Positions 41,299-51,970 are shown, counted from the stretch's first letter. The stretch: DNA of 64,000 bases from Candidatus Thiodiazotropha sp. (ex Monitilora ramsayi) (GCA_025655595.1 JAHXIO010000001.1:186001-250000); one strand, 5' to 3'. The notes: generated by a model not told the origin, from the sequence alone. Translations and numbers: made by a program.

Positions 41299-43473
41299 TC
41301 AAAGCGCCGTTCGAACTTCCAGCCACACTGAACGGCTCTCCATGGGGTAGTCTTCGGGTATCGATGTCGTGCTGGGCTCGCGGATGTCCTCATCAAACAG
41401 ATTGCGAACCGCCAAAGCCAGGTCGATAGTGTCGAATAGTTTCTTGCGGCGCAGGGTCAGGTTGACGGTGCTGTAGTCATCGATGTCAGAACGCGTATCT
41501 CCTGCAGCCCGCTTACGGTCGCCAATCCATATCCACTGGCCGTCAACTGACCACCTGGGTAGGAATTTCCAGTGCGCATTGGCGTAGGCTTGTAGTCCAG
41601 GCGCATCCGGTGTCGGGTCGCCGGTCGCTTTGTCTTCCGAGTCTTGCCAGGCCAGATTCCCTGTTAAACGGAGGTTTCGGGTGGTTTCCCAGTCTATCTC
41701 CAGTTCAACGCCCTGGCCTTTCTGGTCTCGACTGTTTTGCGAGGTTGCGGATGCCCCGCCTGGATCGGGAACGAACTCGATCAGACCATCGATTTCGTAA
41801 ACGAAGAGGTTGGCGGCCATTCGCAGGTCCGGTGATGGGCGATAATCCAAAGCCAGTTCCAGGGTATCGATCACTTCCGGATCAAGGTTGGGGTTACCCA
41901 AACCGATGGGATTGTTTTGCGCATGCATGTTGCTGAAGCTGGGTGCCCGAAAAGCGCGTCCGTAAAGCAGTTTTGTGGTCAGATCGTGACGCGTCTGCCA
42001 CACCAGTGCTGCCCTTGGGTTGAATGTGCCGCCGAAGTCGGAGTAGTGGTCGTATCGGGCGCCGAGGGTCAGCTCCCAGTTATGGGTGAAGGCCCACTCA
42101 TCCTGGGCGGAGAGGTACCAGAGCTTTCGGTCGACATCGGGCATAAAGATGCCGGGCTGGCCGGTAAGATCGGTCAGAGAACCGTCCACCACAGCCTGAC
42201 TACCGTCTATGACGCCTGGTCCCCAGTTCTGTCTGGCGCGATAGCGGACGTCGGCATACTGGTATCCGAGTGCAAAGCGCATGTTGTGTTGCGCCAGACC
42301 GTTATAAAGCGCCGAGGTCTCAAGGCTGTAGCGGTTGAATGTGTGCTCCGGGGCGCCGATGAAACCATCGGTGAACAGGGTGAAGCCAGCAGGGGAGGTG
42401 AAGTTAAGATTGCCGTCACTGCCGATGGGCAGAACCGCACCGGCGGGAAACAGCTGCAGATGGTCCTCCTCCTCGTTGTACAGGTAGCCCAATCGGAATC
42501 CAAGCGTCCAGTTCTGAAACCACTGGTCATTGCTGTAATCAATATCACCCAAGAGTAGGTTGCTACTCCTCCGGTTGTTAGTGCTCAAGGCCTCAGTAAG
42601 ACCGGCACCAACTCCTCCATCCCTTTCACTCCAGCCCCACAGGTGGAGCTTCCAGTGTTGCCGGTTCATCACAACGTGCGTACTGATGGTGTTGTATTGG
42701 GTCTCTAACGGTCCGGGTGCCAGGGAGGCTGAGGTGCCGAAATTAACATCCAATGCGCTCTGCGTATCCCGCCCGATGATACGCTCGTCATCCCCGTCCG
42801 ATCGCATAAGGTCGAAACCCACTGCCAGATCCCAGTCTCCGTATTTGCCGCCATGTTGTACCCAGGCATCCTTGCGGCCAAATGAGCCGCCGCGCACGCC
42901 TGCCTGAACCCCATCTATCTCCTGGCCATCCTTGGTGATTACGTTAATGGTGCCGGCAAAAGCATCTGCGCCGTGAACCGCAGAGCCCGGCCCACGGATT
43001 ACCTCCACCCGGGAGATCATACTGACCGGGAGTTGGAACTGGGCGGGGCGAAAGCCCACGTGAAGATTCTGAATAGGTTGACCGTTGATCAACAGCAAAA
43101 CCTGGGGATTACCCTCGGTATGAATACCGCGAATAGACCATTTTTTTGTAAACAGCGAGAACGAAGAGATGTAGACATGTAGTCCCGGTACAGTCTCGAG
43201 CACCTCATCCAGTGTGGCAGCTCCTATGGCCTCAATCTCTTCCTTGGTAATGACGCTGGCAACCGAGGGTGCGAGAAATACGGGTTTGGCGCTGCCGGTG
43301 GCGCTGGTCAGAATGGCATCGGTTCGATAGTAGTCCTCTTCGCTGGGACCGCTGAAGAGCCGTTCGGCCTCCTTCATCTGCTGGTCTGAAATCAATGGGT
43401 CGTCAGCGGAGGCGGGTAGAGAAACCGAAACAGCCAGCGCCAGGATCATTGATAGACGATGTATATTTTTCAT
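41299..43473 (-). CDS. TonB-dependent receptor
   Basis: Signal peptide, plug domain (PSVASVITKEEIEAIGAATLDEVLETVPGLHV...INGQPIQNL...VEVIRGPGSAVHGADAFAGTINVITK), beta-barrel. Confidence 0.95.
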   Translation of the reverse strand: MKNIHRLSMILALAVSVSLPASADDPLISDQQMKEAERLFSGPSEEDYYRTDAILTSATGSAKPVFLAPSVASVITKEEIEAIGAATLDEVLETVPGLHVYISSFSLFTKKWSIRGIHTEGNPQVLLLINGQPIQNLHVGFRPAQFQLPVSMISRVEVIRGPGSAVHGADAFAGTINVITKDGQEIDGVQAGVRGGSFGRKDAWVQHGGKYGDWDLAVGFDLMRSDGDDERIIGRDTQSALDVNFGTSASLAPGPLETQYNTISTHVVMNRQHWKLHLWGWSERDGGVGAGLTEALSTNNRRSSNLLLGDIDYSNDQWFQNWTLGFRLGYLYNEEEDHLQLFPAGAVLPIGSDGNLNFTSPAGFTLFTDGFIGAPEHTFNRYSLETSALYNGLAQHNMRFALGYQYADVRYRARQNWGPGVIDGSQAVVDGSLTDLTGQPGIFMPDVDRKLWYLSAQDEWAFTHNWELTLGARYDHYSDFGGTFNPRAALVWQTRHDLTTKLLYGRAFRAPSFSNMHAQNNPIGLGNPNLDPEVIDTLELALDYRPSPDLRMAANLFVYEIDGLIEFVPDPGGASATSQNSRDQKGQGVELEIDWETTRNLRLTGNLAWQDSEDKATGDPTPDAPGLQAYANAHWKFLPRWSVDGQWIWIGDRKRAAGDTRSDIDDYSTVNLTLRRKKLFDTIDLALAVRNLFDEDIREPSTTSIPEDYPMESRSVWLEVRTAL

Positions 43474-43746
43474 ATTGTGGCCTGGAAGCGCACAGCAGAG
43501 TGTGAGAGTCTTTTTACCCTACTACTATTAAGGTAGATTTTGTAGTGGTGCTGATGGCTGGACAGTATTCCTTCCGTCAGGCTTATGATGCTTTATCGAG
43601 CACTGATTCAAAAAATTTAGTCAGGAAGGTAATTCCTTATCACTCGAAGAAGCGGGTTGTCAGAACAGGAATATCTGGTTGATGTGGAGTCGCCATACTT
43701 TCTTGCGAAGGGGTGATTTCTTGTGCCCACCACACTGGCTTAGTTT

Positions 43747-45354
43747 ATGACCATATCTGAAATCGGAGAAAAAACGAAAAGACTCCCACCGATCAGAATC
43801 TATCTGATCGTGATGAATCTGGCCCTGCTACTGATATTTGCCGGCATCAGCTTGCTTTTCTGGCAGCAGATCGTTGATTTTCGTGAGCGAAAACAGCAAG
43901 AAGATATTCAGGCCATGCACGCTGCGATGCAGGCCAGCAGTGCCTCCTTGATGCGCAGTATGGTTTTGAGCGCAAACCAGGCCGTTACGGGTTATGACTT
44001 TAGTTTCCTCAATACACTGATGCAGCAGGTTGCTGAAGGCGATGATGAGATCCGTTCTTGCCAGATGGTCAGTGAAGTGGGAATGGTGATTGCACATAAT
44101 GATCCGCGTCAGGTGGGTAAAGTACTCGAGGGCGATTTGGATAAGCGGGCATTGGCACTCATGAAGAGTGATTTTCAGGGAGTCGGGCAGAGTGCGCCTC
44201 CCATAAAGTTTCTCAGAAGCGGCCCGGATACATCTCAGCCTGGCGATCTGCTGGAGGCCGTATCTCCGATCCATAATGGCGGAGAACTCTGGGGAATCTT
44301 ACGCTGTGGTTTTTCCACAGAACGCCTGCAGAAACATATTCAAACCCGTGAAAAGGAGTGGGAACAACAGCTTCAGCAAACCAAGATTTTCTATTTATCA
44401 GTGGTGGGTCTGTTAGTTCTGCTAGGGTTTTCGGTGGCACTTCTTTTTACCCGGCGATTACTCAAAGTCATCAGCGAGCTTGCTGTGGGAGTCAGGCAGG
44501 TGTCCGAGGGAGATCTTCAGCACCAGCTGAATATACAGGATCTTGTCTGTGCCGAATTTGGCTCCCTTGCCCACTCTTTCGATACCATGACTCAAAATCT
44601 GGAGACTTCCCGCAGGCAGCTGGATGAGCATAACCGGTCTCTTGAATTGAAAGTTGCAGAGCGTACCTTCGAGCTGGAACGCAGCAACAAGGAGCTTGAG
44701 GCGTTTAACTATTCCGTTTCTCACGATCTCAGAGCGCCCCTGCGCAGTATTGACGGGTTCAGCCAGGCATTGGAGGAGGATTATCGCAGTCAGCTCGATG
44801 GAACAGGGCGGGATTATCTGAGGCGGGTACGAGCTGCAGCAAACCGCATGGGATTGCTGATTGACGACATGTTAAGGCTCTCTCGATTGGGTCGGCAGGA
44901 GATGACCATTGGCAATGTAAACCTGACTGAGCTGGCGGAGTCTGTTGTCAATAAATTACGTGAAACAGATATGGAACGCTCTGTCGCATTTAAGATAGAG
45001 CCTGGGTTGCAGACCAGGGGGGATGCCCACCTGCTGGATATCGCTTTGGATAATCTGATAGGAAATGCTTGGAAGTACAGTGCACGTAGAAATCATGCCG
45101 AGATTGAGATTGGGCAAACCCAGCATGACGGCAATAAGGTGTTCTTTGTGCGCGACAATGGCGCAGGTTTTGATATGAAATATGTCGACAAATTGTTTGG
45201 TGCCTTCCAGCGTTTACATAAGAGTACGGAATTTGAAGGGACGGGTGTAGGGCTGGCGACAGTGGCAAGAATTGTCCACCGCCATGGAGGATCTATTTGG
45301 GCTGAAGCCGAAGTGGATAAAGGGGCGACTTTTTACTTCAAACTGCCAGAGTAG
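43747..45354 (+). CDS. Sensor histidine kinase (periplasmic sensor, HAMP, HisKA, HATPase)
   Basis: Two TMs flanking extracytoplasmic domain; FNYSVSHDLRAPLRSIDGFSQAL; DNLIGNAWKYSARR; FVRDNGAGFDMKYVDKLFGAFQRLH. Confidence 0.94.
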   Translation: MTISEIGEKTKRLPPIRIYLIVMNLALLLIFAGISLLFWQQIVDFRERKQQEDIQAMHAAMQASSASLMRSMVLSANQAVTGYDFSFLNTLMQQVAEGDDEIRSCQMVSEVGMVIAHNDPRQVGKVLEGDLDKRALALMKSDFQGVGQSAPPIKFLRSGPDTSQPGDLLEAVSPIHNGGELWGILRCGFSTERLQKHIQTREKEWEQQLQQTKIFYLSVVGLLVLLGFSVALLFTRRLLKVISELAVGVRQVSEGDLQHQLNIQDLVCAEFGSLAHSFDTMTQNLETSRRQLDEHNRSLELKVAERTFELERSNKELEAFNYSVSHDLRAPLRSIDGFSQALEEDYRSQLDGTGRDYLRRVRAAANRMGLLIDDMLRLSRLGRQEMTIGNVNLTELAESVVNKLRETDMERSVAFKIEPGLQTRGDAHLLDIALDNLIGNAWKYSARRNHAEIEIGQTQHDGNKVFFVRDNGAGFDMKYVDKLFGAFQRLHKSTEFEGTGVGLATVARIVHRHGGSIWAEAEVDKGATFYFKLPE

Positions 45355-45362
45355 ATGATTTT

Positions 45363-46154
45363 TTGAAGACAGGAATCCATAACCTGATATGCGGACTCTC
45401 TCTTTGTCTGCTCATCCTGGCAGGGTCCGCGTATGCCGATACGGCGCTGCGTTTTTACTATTTCAATCCCGATGCGCCACAGCATAACCTCGAGCGTTTG
45501 AAGCACGACATGGAGATGTTGCTGGATAAGCTGGGTTTGGATGTTGACTTTCAACCCTTTGCTCGTTTGACCGATTTCAATCAGGGCGTGCGTAGTGATC
45601 GTCCATCTTTTGTGTTTGCGCCCGATTGGTATCTGCATAGTTATGGCAACGCATTGCAGCTCAAGCCAATGCTGCAAGCAGTTCGCGATCATCGCCAAAG
45701 CTATCATAAGGTGCTGGTTTCTGCGCGATATTCACACAAAGACATGCAAGCGTCTGAGCGTATCTCTCTAGCCATGACCAGCTTAGGTCCAGATTCCGTT
45801 GAGATTCTCAACATTATTTTTCCCGATGATGAAGTGGTTGACCTGAAAAAGATCCGTGTGGTCGAGGTGCCGAAGGATGTAGATGCCATTTTTGCAGCGG
45901 CATTAACGCAGGTGGATGTGGCTTTGGTTTCTCAGGTCAGCCTGCAGCAGTTTCGAGCAATCAATCCGCGATTGATTGATTCGCTGAATGTGTTGGGGAA
46001 ATCCAAATCATTGGATATGCCGGTACTTGGTTATCTGGAGGATTCATCCACTTCCGAACAGCTGGCGATATTCCGACAATTCATGATTTCAACAGGAAGC
46101 AGTCAAGTGATGCGTGCGCTTCGTATAGATGGATGGAGTGAACACAATGAGTAG
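45363..46154 (+). CDS. PhnD-like periplasmic binding protein
   Basis: Signal peptide; ALRFYYFNPDAPQHNLERLKHDMEMLLDKLGLDVDFQPFARLTDFNQGV; starts (TTG) 9 nt after kinase stop. Confidence 0.7.
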   Translation: MKTGIHNLICGLSLCLLILAGSAYADTALRFYYFNPDAPQHNLERLKHDMEMLLDKLGLDVDFQPFARLTDFNQGVRSDRPSFVFAPDWYLHSYGNALQLKPMLQAVRDHRQSYHKVLVSARYSHKDMQASERISLAMTSLGPDSVEILNIIFPDDEVVDLKKIRVVEVPKDVDAIFAAALTQVDVALVSQVSLQQFRAINPRLIDSLNVLGKSKSLDMPVLGYLEDSSTSEQLAIFRQFMISTGSSQVMRALRIDGWSEHNE

Positions 46155-47070
46155 GCGTTGGCGGGCTTTGATCTTACTGTTATTTACCTGGCCTGCATGG
46201 TCTGCAGAGGGCCCCGTGGCTGTTTTATTATCAGATAGTGAAGCCGCATATGAGCAGCCGCTGGCTGAGTTTGAAGCGAAATTGATGCGGGATGTCTCAG
46301 TTTACAATCTTCATGGTGATATCAAAAGGGCGCCTGAATTGATGCAAAGGATTATGAATTCCGGCCCGTCCTTGATTCTGGCGCTGGGCGCAAAAGCTGC
46401 CTACTTTGCCAAGGCTGCTACCGCATCGAGACAGGATGTACCGGTCGTATTCGCCATGGTACTCAACTGGCAGCGTTATAAACTGATGCAAGGGCAGGGA
46501 AACATCGCCGGAATCGACTCCGATGTCTCATCGGGTACCCAATTGCTCTCATTGAACCTGCTCTTCCCTGAAGTCGCGCGGCTAGGTATTCTCTATAGCA
46601 AGACTCACAGTTCATCGACCATCGATGAAGCTGTTCGTGCGGCTGAGCTGGTGGGCATGGATGTCGTCTCCTATCCGATCGATAGAGCCAAAGAACTCAA
46701 GCAGGGATACCGGCGACTGGTGGGGAGGGTCGATGCGCTTTGGTTGCCGACAGATCCGGTACTGTATACGTTGGACAATATTCACTGGCTGAAACGGCAG
46801 TGTCTTAAAGATCGTCTGATCTGCATTGGTCAGTCCGATAATATCGTGCGTTTGGGAATGCTGCTGGCTGTCAATCCGGATATTCCCAGTATTGGGTTGC
46901 AGGCTGCAGTCATAGCCGAGGATATTCTGCATCACGGCGTAAAACCCAGTGAGATTGGTGTGCAGGACCCTCTTGGTACTCGTCTGACCTTGAATGCTGG
47001 AACAGCAAAGAAAATTGGGCTTACGCTGGCAGAGGATGTGTTGCGGATGGCTGATGAGGTTGTTGAGTAG
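46147..47070 (+). CDS. ABC-transporter substrate-binding-like protein (PF04392-type)
   Basis: Signal peptide; PVVFAMVLNWQRYKLMQGQGNIAGIDSDVSSGTQLLSLNLLFPEVARLGILYSKTHS; overlaps upstream gene by 8 nt. Confidence 0.8.
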   Translation: MSRRWRALILLLFTWPAWSAEGPVAVLLSDSEAAYEQPLAEFEAKLMRDVSVYNLHGDIKRAPELMQRIMNSGPSLILALGAKAAYFAKAATASRQDVPVVFAMVLNWQRYKLMQGQGNIAGIDSDVSSGTQLLSLNLLFPEVARLGILYSKTHSSSTIDEAVRAAELVGMDVVSYPIDRAKELKQGYRRLVGRVDALWLPTDPVLYTLDNIHWLKRQCLKDRLICIGQSDNIVRLGMLLAVNPDIPSIGLQAAVIAEDILHHGVKPSEIGVQDPLGTRLTLNAGTAKKIGLTLAEDVLRMADEVVE

Positions 47071-47137
47071 TCGGAGCGGGCGCAGCAATTGCGTTCCCGG
47101 TCAAGTCATTTCACATGTCTCGGAGTATCGGTCGGTT

Positions 47138-47959
47138 TCAATTGCGCGCATTGCGCAGTTGGGCAATGACAGGCGTCGTTTCCGGTAGGACATCACGCCA
47201 CAGGCGAAAAGACTCTGCAGCCTGTTCGACCAGCATACCCAAACCATCCAGTGAGCGTCCGGCCCGGCGCTCATTCCCCCATTCCTGGAATGGGGTGGCT
47301 TGGTCGCTGTAAAGCATGTCGTAGCACCAGCCGCCGTTCGCCAGTATGGAGCCAGGTATCTTGGGTACCTCCCCTTTGAGTCCGGCGGCGGTACCGTTAA
47401 TGATCAGGTCGAACTGCATGCCATCAAGTTCATCGAATCCACAACCCGCCACCTGACCGTACTCTAAAAGTCCGTTGGCCAAGGAGTAGGCCTTGCTCGC
47501 TGTACGATTGGCGATGACGATCCGTTTCGGATTCTGTTCCAAAAGGGGGCGCATGACGCCGCGTACGGCCCCTCCGGCCCCTAGCATCAGTATCCGCTTA
47601 CCCTCGAGTCTAAATCCCTGGTTGACAGTTAGGTCTCTTACCAAGCCTACGCCATCAGTGTTGTCGCCCCGCAGCCGATTATTTTCCAAACGGGTTAGCG
47701 TATTCACTGCGCCAGCGGTGTGCGCCTTGGAACTCAGTTCGTCAGCCAGACGCCATGCCGTTTCTTTAAATGGCACTGTAACATTGAGGCCCTGTCCGCC
47801 CTCGGCAAGAAAACGTCTCACGTCTCCGTTGAAATCGTCGGGATTGCCGAGTAGACGGATATACTCGATATCCTCTCCGGTCTGACGGGCAAAGGCGGTG
47901 TGTATCTCTGGAGATTTACTGTGCTCAATGGGATTGCCGATGACTGCGTATCTGTCCAT
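47138..47959 (-). CDS. aroE: Shikimate dehydrogenase
   Basis: DRYAVIGNPIEHSKSPEIHTAFARQTG; GLNVTVPFKE; NTDGVGLVRDL; LMLGAGGAVRGVM. Confidence 0.97.
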   Translation of the reverse strand: MDRYAVIGNPIEHSKSPEIHTAFARQTGEDIEYIRLLGNPDDFNGDVRRFLAEGGQGLNVTVPFKETAWRLADELSSKAHTAGAVNTLTRLENNRLRGDNTDGVGLVRDLTVNQGFRLEGKRILMLGAGGAVRGVMRPLLEQNPKRIVIANRTASKAYSLANGLLEYGQVAGCGFDELDGMQFDLIINGTAAGLKGEVPKIPGSILANGGWCYDMLYSDQATPFQEWGNERRAGRSLDGLGMLVEQAAESFRLWRDVLPETTPVIAQLRNARN

Positions 47960-47978
47960 TTATCCGATTTTGAATTAT

Positions 47979-48998
<1,020 letters not shown>

Positions 48999-49077
48999 CT
49001 ACAGGCTTGGGTCAAACCCTTAAGATAACCTATCATGCACGCCCCAAACCACTCATCAGGCAGATAAGGCGCGATTC

Positions 49078-49458
49078 ATGAGTCAAAAAACCTCGACTTC
49101 CCCCCATATCTTCGATGTAGACGAGGCGACATATGAGGAGAAGGTCATCCAGGCTTCCCGCCATCAACCCATACTGGTCGACTTCTGGGCCGAATGGTGC
49201 GCCCCCTGTATCTCACTCTCACCGGCCCTGGAGCGCGTGATCGATGAACTGGAAGGCCTGGTGTTGCTTGCCAAGGTGGAAGTCGATGACAACATGCGCC
49301 TTGCGGGACGATACCGACTGAGGGGGTTTCCCACTGTGATTCTGTTTGTCGACGGTGAGGAGGCGGGCCGATTCCACGGTTCCCGGGCTACACACTGGCT
49401 GCGGGAGTGGATCGATGAGCACCTGGGGGATTATCTCGCTCATGCCAGCCGGGAGTGA
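49078..49458 (+). CDS. Thioredoxin-family protein with WCAPC active site
   Basis: ILVDFWAEWCAPCISLSPALERVIDEL...RYRLRGFPTVILFVDGEEAGRFHG. Confidence 0.92.
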   Translation: MSQKTSTSPHIFDVDEATYEEKVIQASRHQPILVDFWAEWCAPCISLSPALERVIDELEGLVLLAKVEVDDNMRLAGRYRLRGFPTVILFVDGEEAGRFHGSRATHWLREWIDEHLGDYLAHASRE

Positions 49459-49591
49459 ATTCGGTGGAAACCGGCGAATCTTGTTCGCAGTTTAAACGAA
49501 TAACGAGGCTTTCAGATGGGCTTTCGGCAATAAAAATACATAAATAACTGTAAGTTAGATAATTTTTTTCGTTTTTTAAATATAATAATAA

Positions 49592-49717
49592 ATAAGACTA
49601 AAGGTCTAGCTGGGACTGCCGCCACTATGGGTAACAGGCAGTATTGTAGGTTTCGATCCTCCTCCGGCGCTAAAACAAGCGCTTTAGGCCCACCCCCTCC
49701 CCGGGTGGGCCTTTTTT
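49592..49717 (+). ncRNA. Candidate small regulatory RNA with exposed anti-SD (UCCUCCUCC) tract
   Basis: TATAAT at 49581-49586; hairpin ACTGCC(49615-49620)/GGCAGT(49637-49642); TCCTCCTCC 49657-49665; hairpin GCGCT/AGCGC (49667-49682); intrinsic terminator 49687-49717; no plausible ORF in this region. Confidence 0.6.
49687..49717 (+). terminator. Intrinsic terminator
   Basis: GGCCCACCC-CCTCCCC-GGGTGGGCC, 9-bp stem, followed by TTTTTT. Confidence 0.92.
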
Positions 49718-50287
49718 CTAGCTCCTTACGACTTCTCCGCTGATGGCATTCCTGATCGGCGTGGGGCGGGTGAGACCGCCGGTTTGACCGTGTACTATCC
49801 AGTCAACCTCATCTCCGCAACGCAGCCTGACCTGTAACGCGGTGCGCGCCGGTTGTCTACCGCTCAGGTTTGCACTGGTGGAGACGAGTGGCATGCCGGC
49901 GACGCGGCAGAGGGCCGAGGCAATGGGGTGATCGGTCACCCGCATGGCCAGGGTCGAGTGTTGTCCGGTCAGCCATGAGGGTGTCTGCTTGGCCGCTGGC
50001 AGCAGCCAGGTGATGGCGCCAGGCCAGTGAGAGAGTACGTGATCGAGTGTGGCCTGAGGCAGATCTCCAACGAGGGGTTTCAAGCGATCAAAACTGTCCG
50101 CGATCAGTATCATGCCTTTCTCGACAGGCCGTTGCTTGAGTGCCAGGAGCCGGAGAACCGCCGCTTCGTCGAACGGGTTACAACCCAGGCCGAAGACGGC
50201 TTCAGTGGGATAGGCCACAATGGCTCCCATCTGAAGCATGCGGGCGGCGGTTCGAATACGCCAGGTATCAATTGACTGTGTCGTCAT
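49718..50287 (-). CDS. tsaC: Sua5/YciO/YrdC-type L-threonylcarbamoyladenylate synthase
   Basis: GAIVAYPTEAVFGLGCNPFDEAAVLRLLALKQRPVEKGMILIADSFDRL; start at MTTQSIDTW (50287). Confidence 0.92.
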   Translation of the reverse strand: MTTQSIDTWRIRTAARMLQMGAIVAYPTEAVFGLGCNPFDEAAVLRLLALKQRPVEKGMILIADSFDRLKPLVGDLPQATLDHVLSHWPGAITWLLPAAKQTPSWLTGQHSTLAMRVTDHPIASALCRVAGMPLVSTSANLSGRQPARTALQVRLRCGDEVDWIVHGQTGGLTRPTPIRNAISGEVVRS

Positions 50288-50497
50288 ATCGTATCGTACG
50301 GAATGTAAACTGAAGGGGAATTCTACTATCCCATCGCACAAAATGTTGGATACAGCTGTGTGTAATGACCGTATCGCCTTACACATGACTCAACGTCTCT
50401 GCAGGATACCACTGTTTTATCTTGATACAGTTTGTGAAATAGTTAGCGTCCGCCCCACGCGGGAGGCGTGGTACGCAGATGACGTCTGGGAACTTGT

Positions 50498-51892
50498 ATG
50501 CCAAAGAGACCATACAGCCTTTATCTCCTCATATACCTGTGTTTCTATTGGGTGTCCGCGGATTCTGCACAGATAGCGCGATACAACGTGGCTGAAAAGT
50601 CCTGGCTTGATAGCCATCAGGTACTGCGGGTCGGTGTAGTGGAATGGACACCGCCGATTCTCTTCTATGCCGGTGGATCTCAGCCGAAAGGCTTGGTGGC
50701 GGACTATCTTCGGGCGCTTGCGATGCATCTCGGGCTGCAACTTGAAATCAAGCGTTTTCCAAACGAATCAGCATTGGCGACTGCATTGGCCAGTGCAGAG
50801 GTAGATGTGGTGGGCGCCGTTGCCACAGGGCTGGATGGAAACAGGTCGTGGATATGTACGCGCCCTTATCTCAGTCTTCCTGTTGCACTTTTCAGTAATC
50901 AGGAGTTGTCGAGCCGCGGGCTTACTGAATTGAGAGGCAAGACAGTAGCAGTCGTTAGCGGCAGTGTCTGGGACCAGGGACTGACTACTCTGGTTCCAGG
51001 TGTGAAAGTCAACGATTTCCCAACGCTTGAGCAGGCGTTACAGGCGGTTTCTGAAAACAGAGCACTGGCTTATCTGGGAGATGTGGCCAGTGCTGCTTAC
51101 CTGCTTCAACAGACAGAAATTGGGGATATCGAGGAGCAGGTACGTACGACACTGACCTACGATATCTCACTGGCAACACCACAAAGATATCCAGAATTGC
51201 AGAGCCTGATCCAAAAGGGTATCGATCGTATCACTAGCGAAGAGCTGCAGGCCATCTGGCTTCGCTGGCCGCGAGTGGAGAGGCCGGATAACTTCCAAGA
51301 TCCGATTCCGACCTGGGTATTGATGTTACCCCTCCTGATCGCTTGGACGCTTTTTGTCGGCTGGGCGGTTCGGCGCTACACAAGGCAACAGCAGATACAT
51401 CGACATGGCCGACTGAAACAGACGATTCGTCGATTGCAACGGAGAGAGAGGCACCTGAAGGAGAAGTTGCTGCGCTTAAAACGCAAGGCATTAAGCTATC
51501 GTAAGGATTCGCGACGGCATCGGCGACAACTGGGCTTGTTGCAGGATGTCATGCCGAATGCTGCCTGGGTTTGGGATCCGTCTGTAGGGCGATGTCAATG
51601 GGATGAGGGTATGTACGGATTTTTCCGGGCGGAAGAGGAAGCGTTTGAGCCGACACCGCAGGCGATTCTGGATCGGGTGCATTCAGAGGATCGCGATAAA
51701 GTGTCCGCCCTTTTCTCCGCACAGGAAGAGAACGGTGAGTTGCAGATGAGTTATCGGATTTTGCTGCCGGACGGGCAAATCAGATGGGTGCTTGACTACA
51801 GCCACGGGCATATTGAGGAAGGAGTACAGCAACGTGTGGGGATCTGCTGGGATATCAGCGGCTATCAACTGGACAGCGATCACGGATCCTAG
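50498..51892 (+). CDS. Periplasmic solute-binding (SBP family 3) sensor protein with TM and PAS-like domain
   Basis: HQVLRVGVVEWTPPILFYAGGSQPKGLVADYLRALAMHLGLQLE; TM PTWVLMLPLLIAWTLFVGWAVRR; PAS-like VMPNAAWVWDPSVGRCQWDEGMYGFFRAE. Confidence 0.82.
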   Translation: MPKRPYSLYLLIYLCFYWVSADSAQIARYNVAEKSWLDSHQVLRVGVVEWTPPILFYAGGSQPKGLVADYLRALAMHLGLQLEIKRFPNESALATALASAEVDVVGAVATGLDGNRSWICTRPYLSLPVALFSNQELSSRGLTELRGKTVAVVSGSVWDQGLTTLVPGVKVNDFPTLEQALQAVSENRALAYLGDVASAAYLLQQTEIGDIEEQVRTTLTYDISLATPQRYPELQSLIQKGIDRITSEELQAIWLRWPRVERPDNFQDPIPTWVLMLPLLIAWTLFVGWAVRRYTRQQQIHRHGRLKQTIRRLQRRERHLKEKLLRLKRKALSYRKDSRRHRRQLGLLQDVMPNAAWVWDPSVGRCQWDEGMYGFFRAEEEAFEPTPQAILDRVHSEDRDKVSALFSAQEENGELQMSYRILLPDGQIRWVLDYSHGHIEEGVQQRVGICWDISGYQLDSDHGS

Positions 51893-51970
51893 ACAGGGGC
51901 AGAGTATGTTGGCACCTTCACTGGATTAAGTTGTCATAGGGCCCGTTGGGCCATAGTCAGGAATAGAAGA

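Noticed and set aside
49600-49676. Possible tRNA (GGTTTCGATCC looks like a T-loop; long variable-arm-like segment)
   Set aside because: No consistent cloverleaf: acceptor strands do not pair, and no anticodon arm or CCA-like end was found. Better explained as a structured sRNA with terminator.
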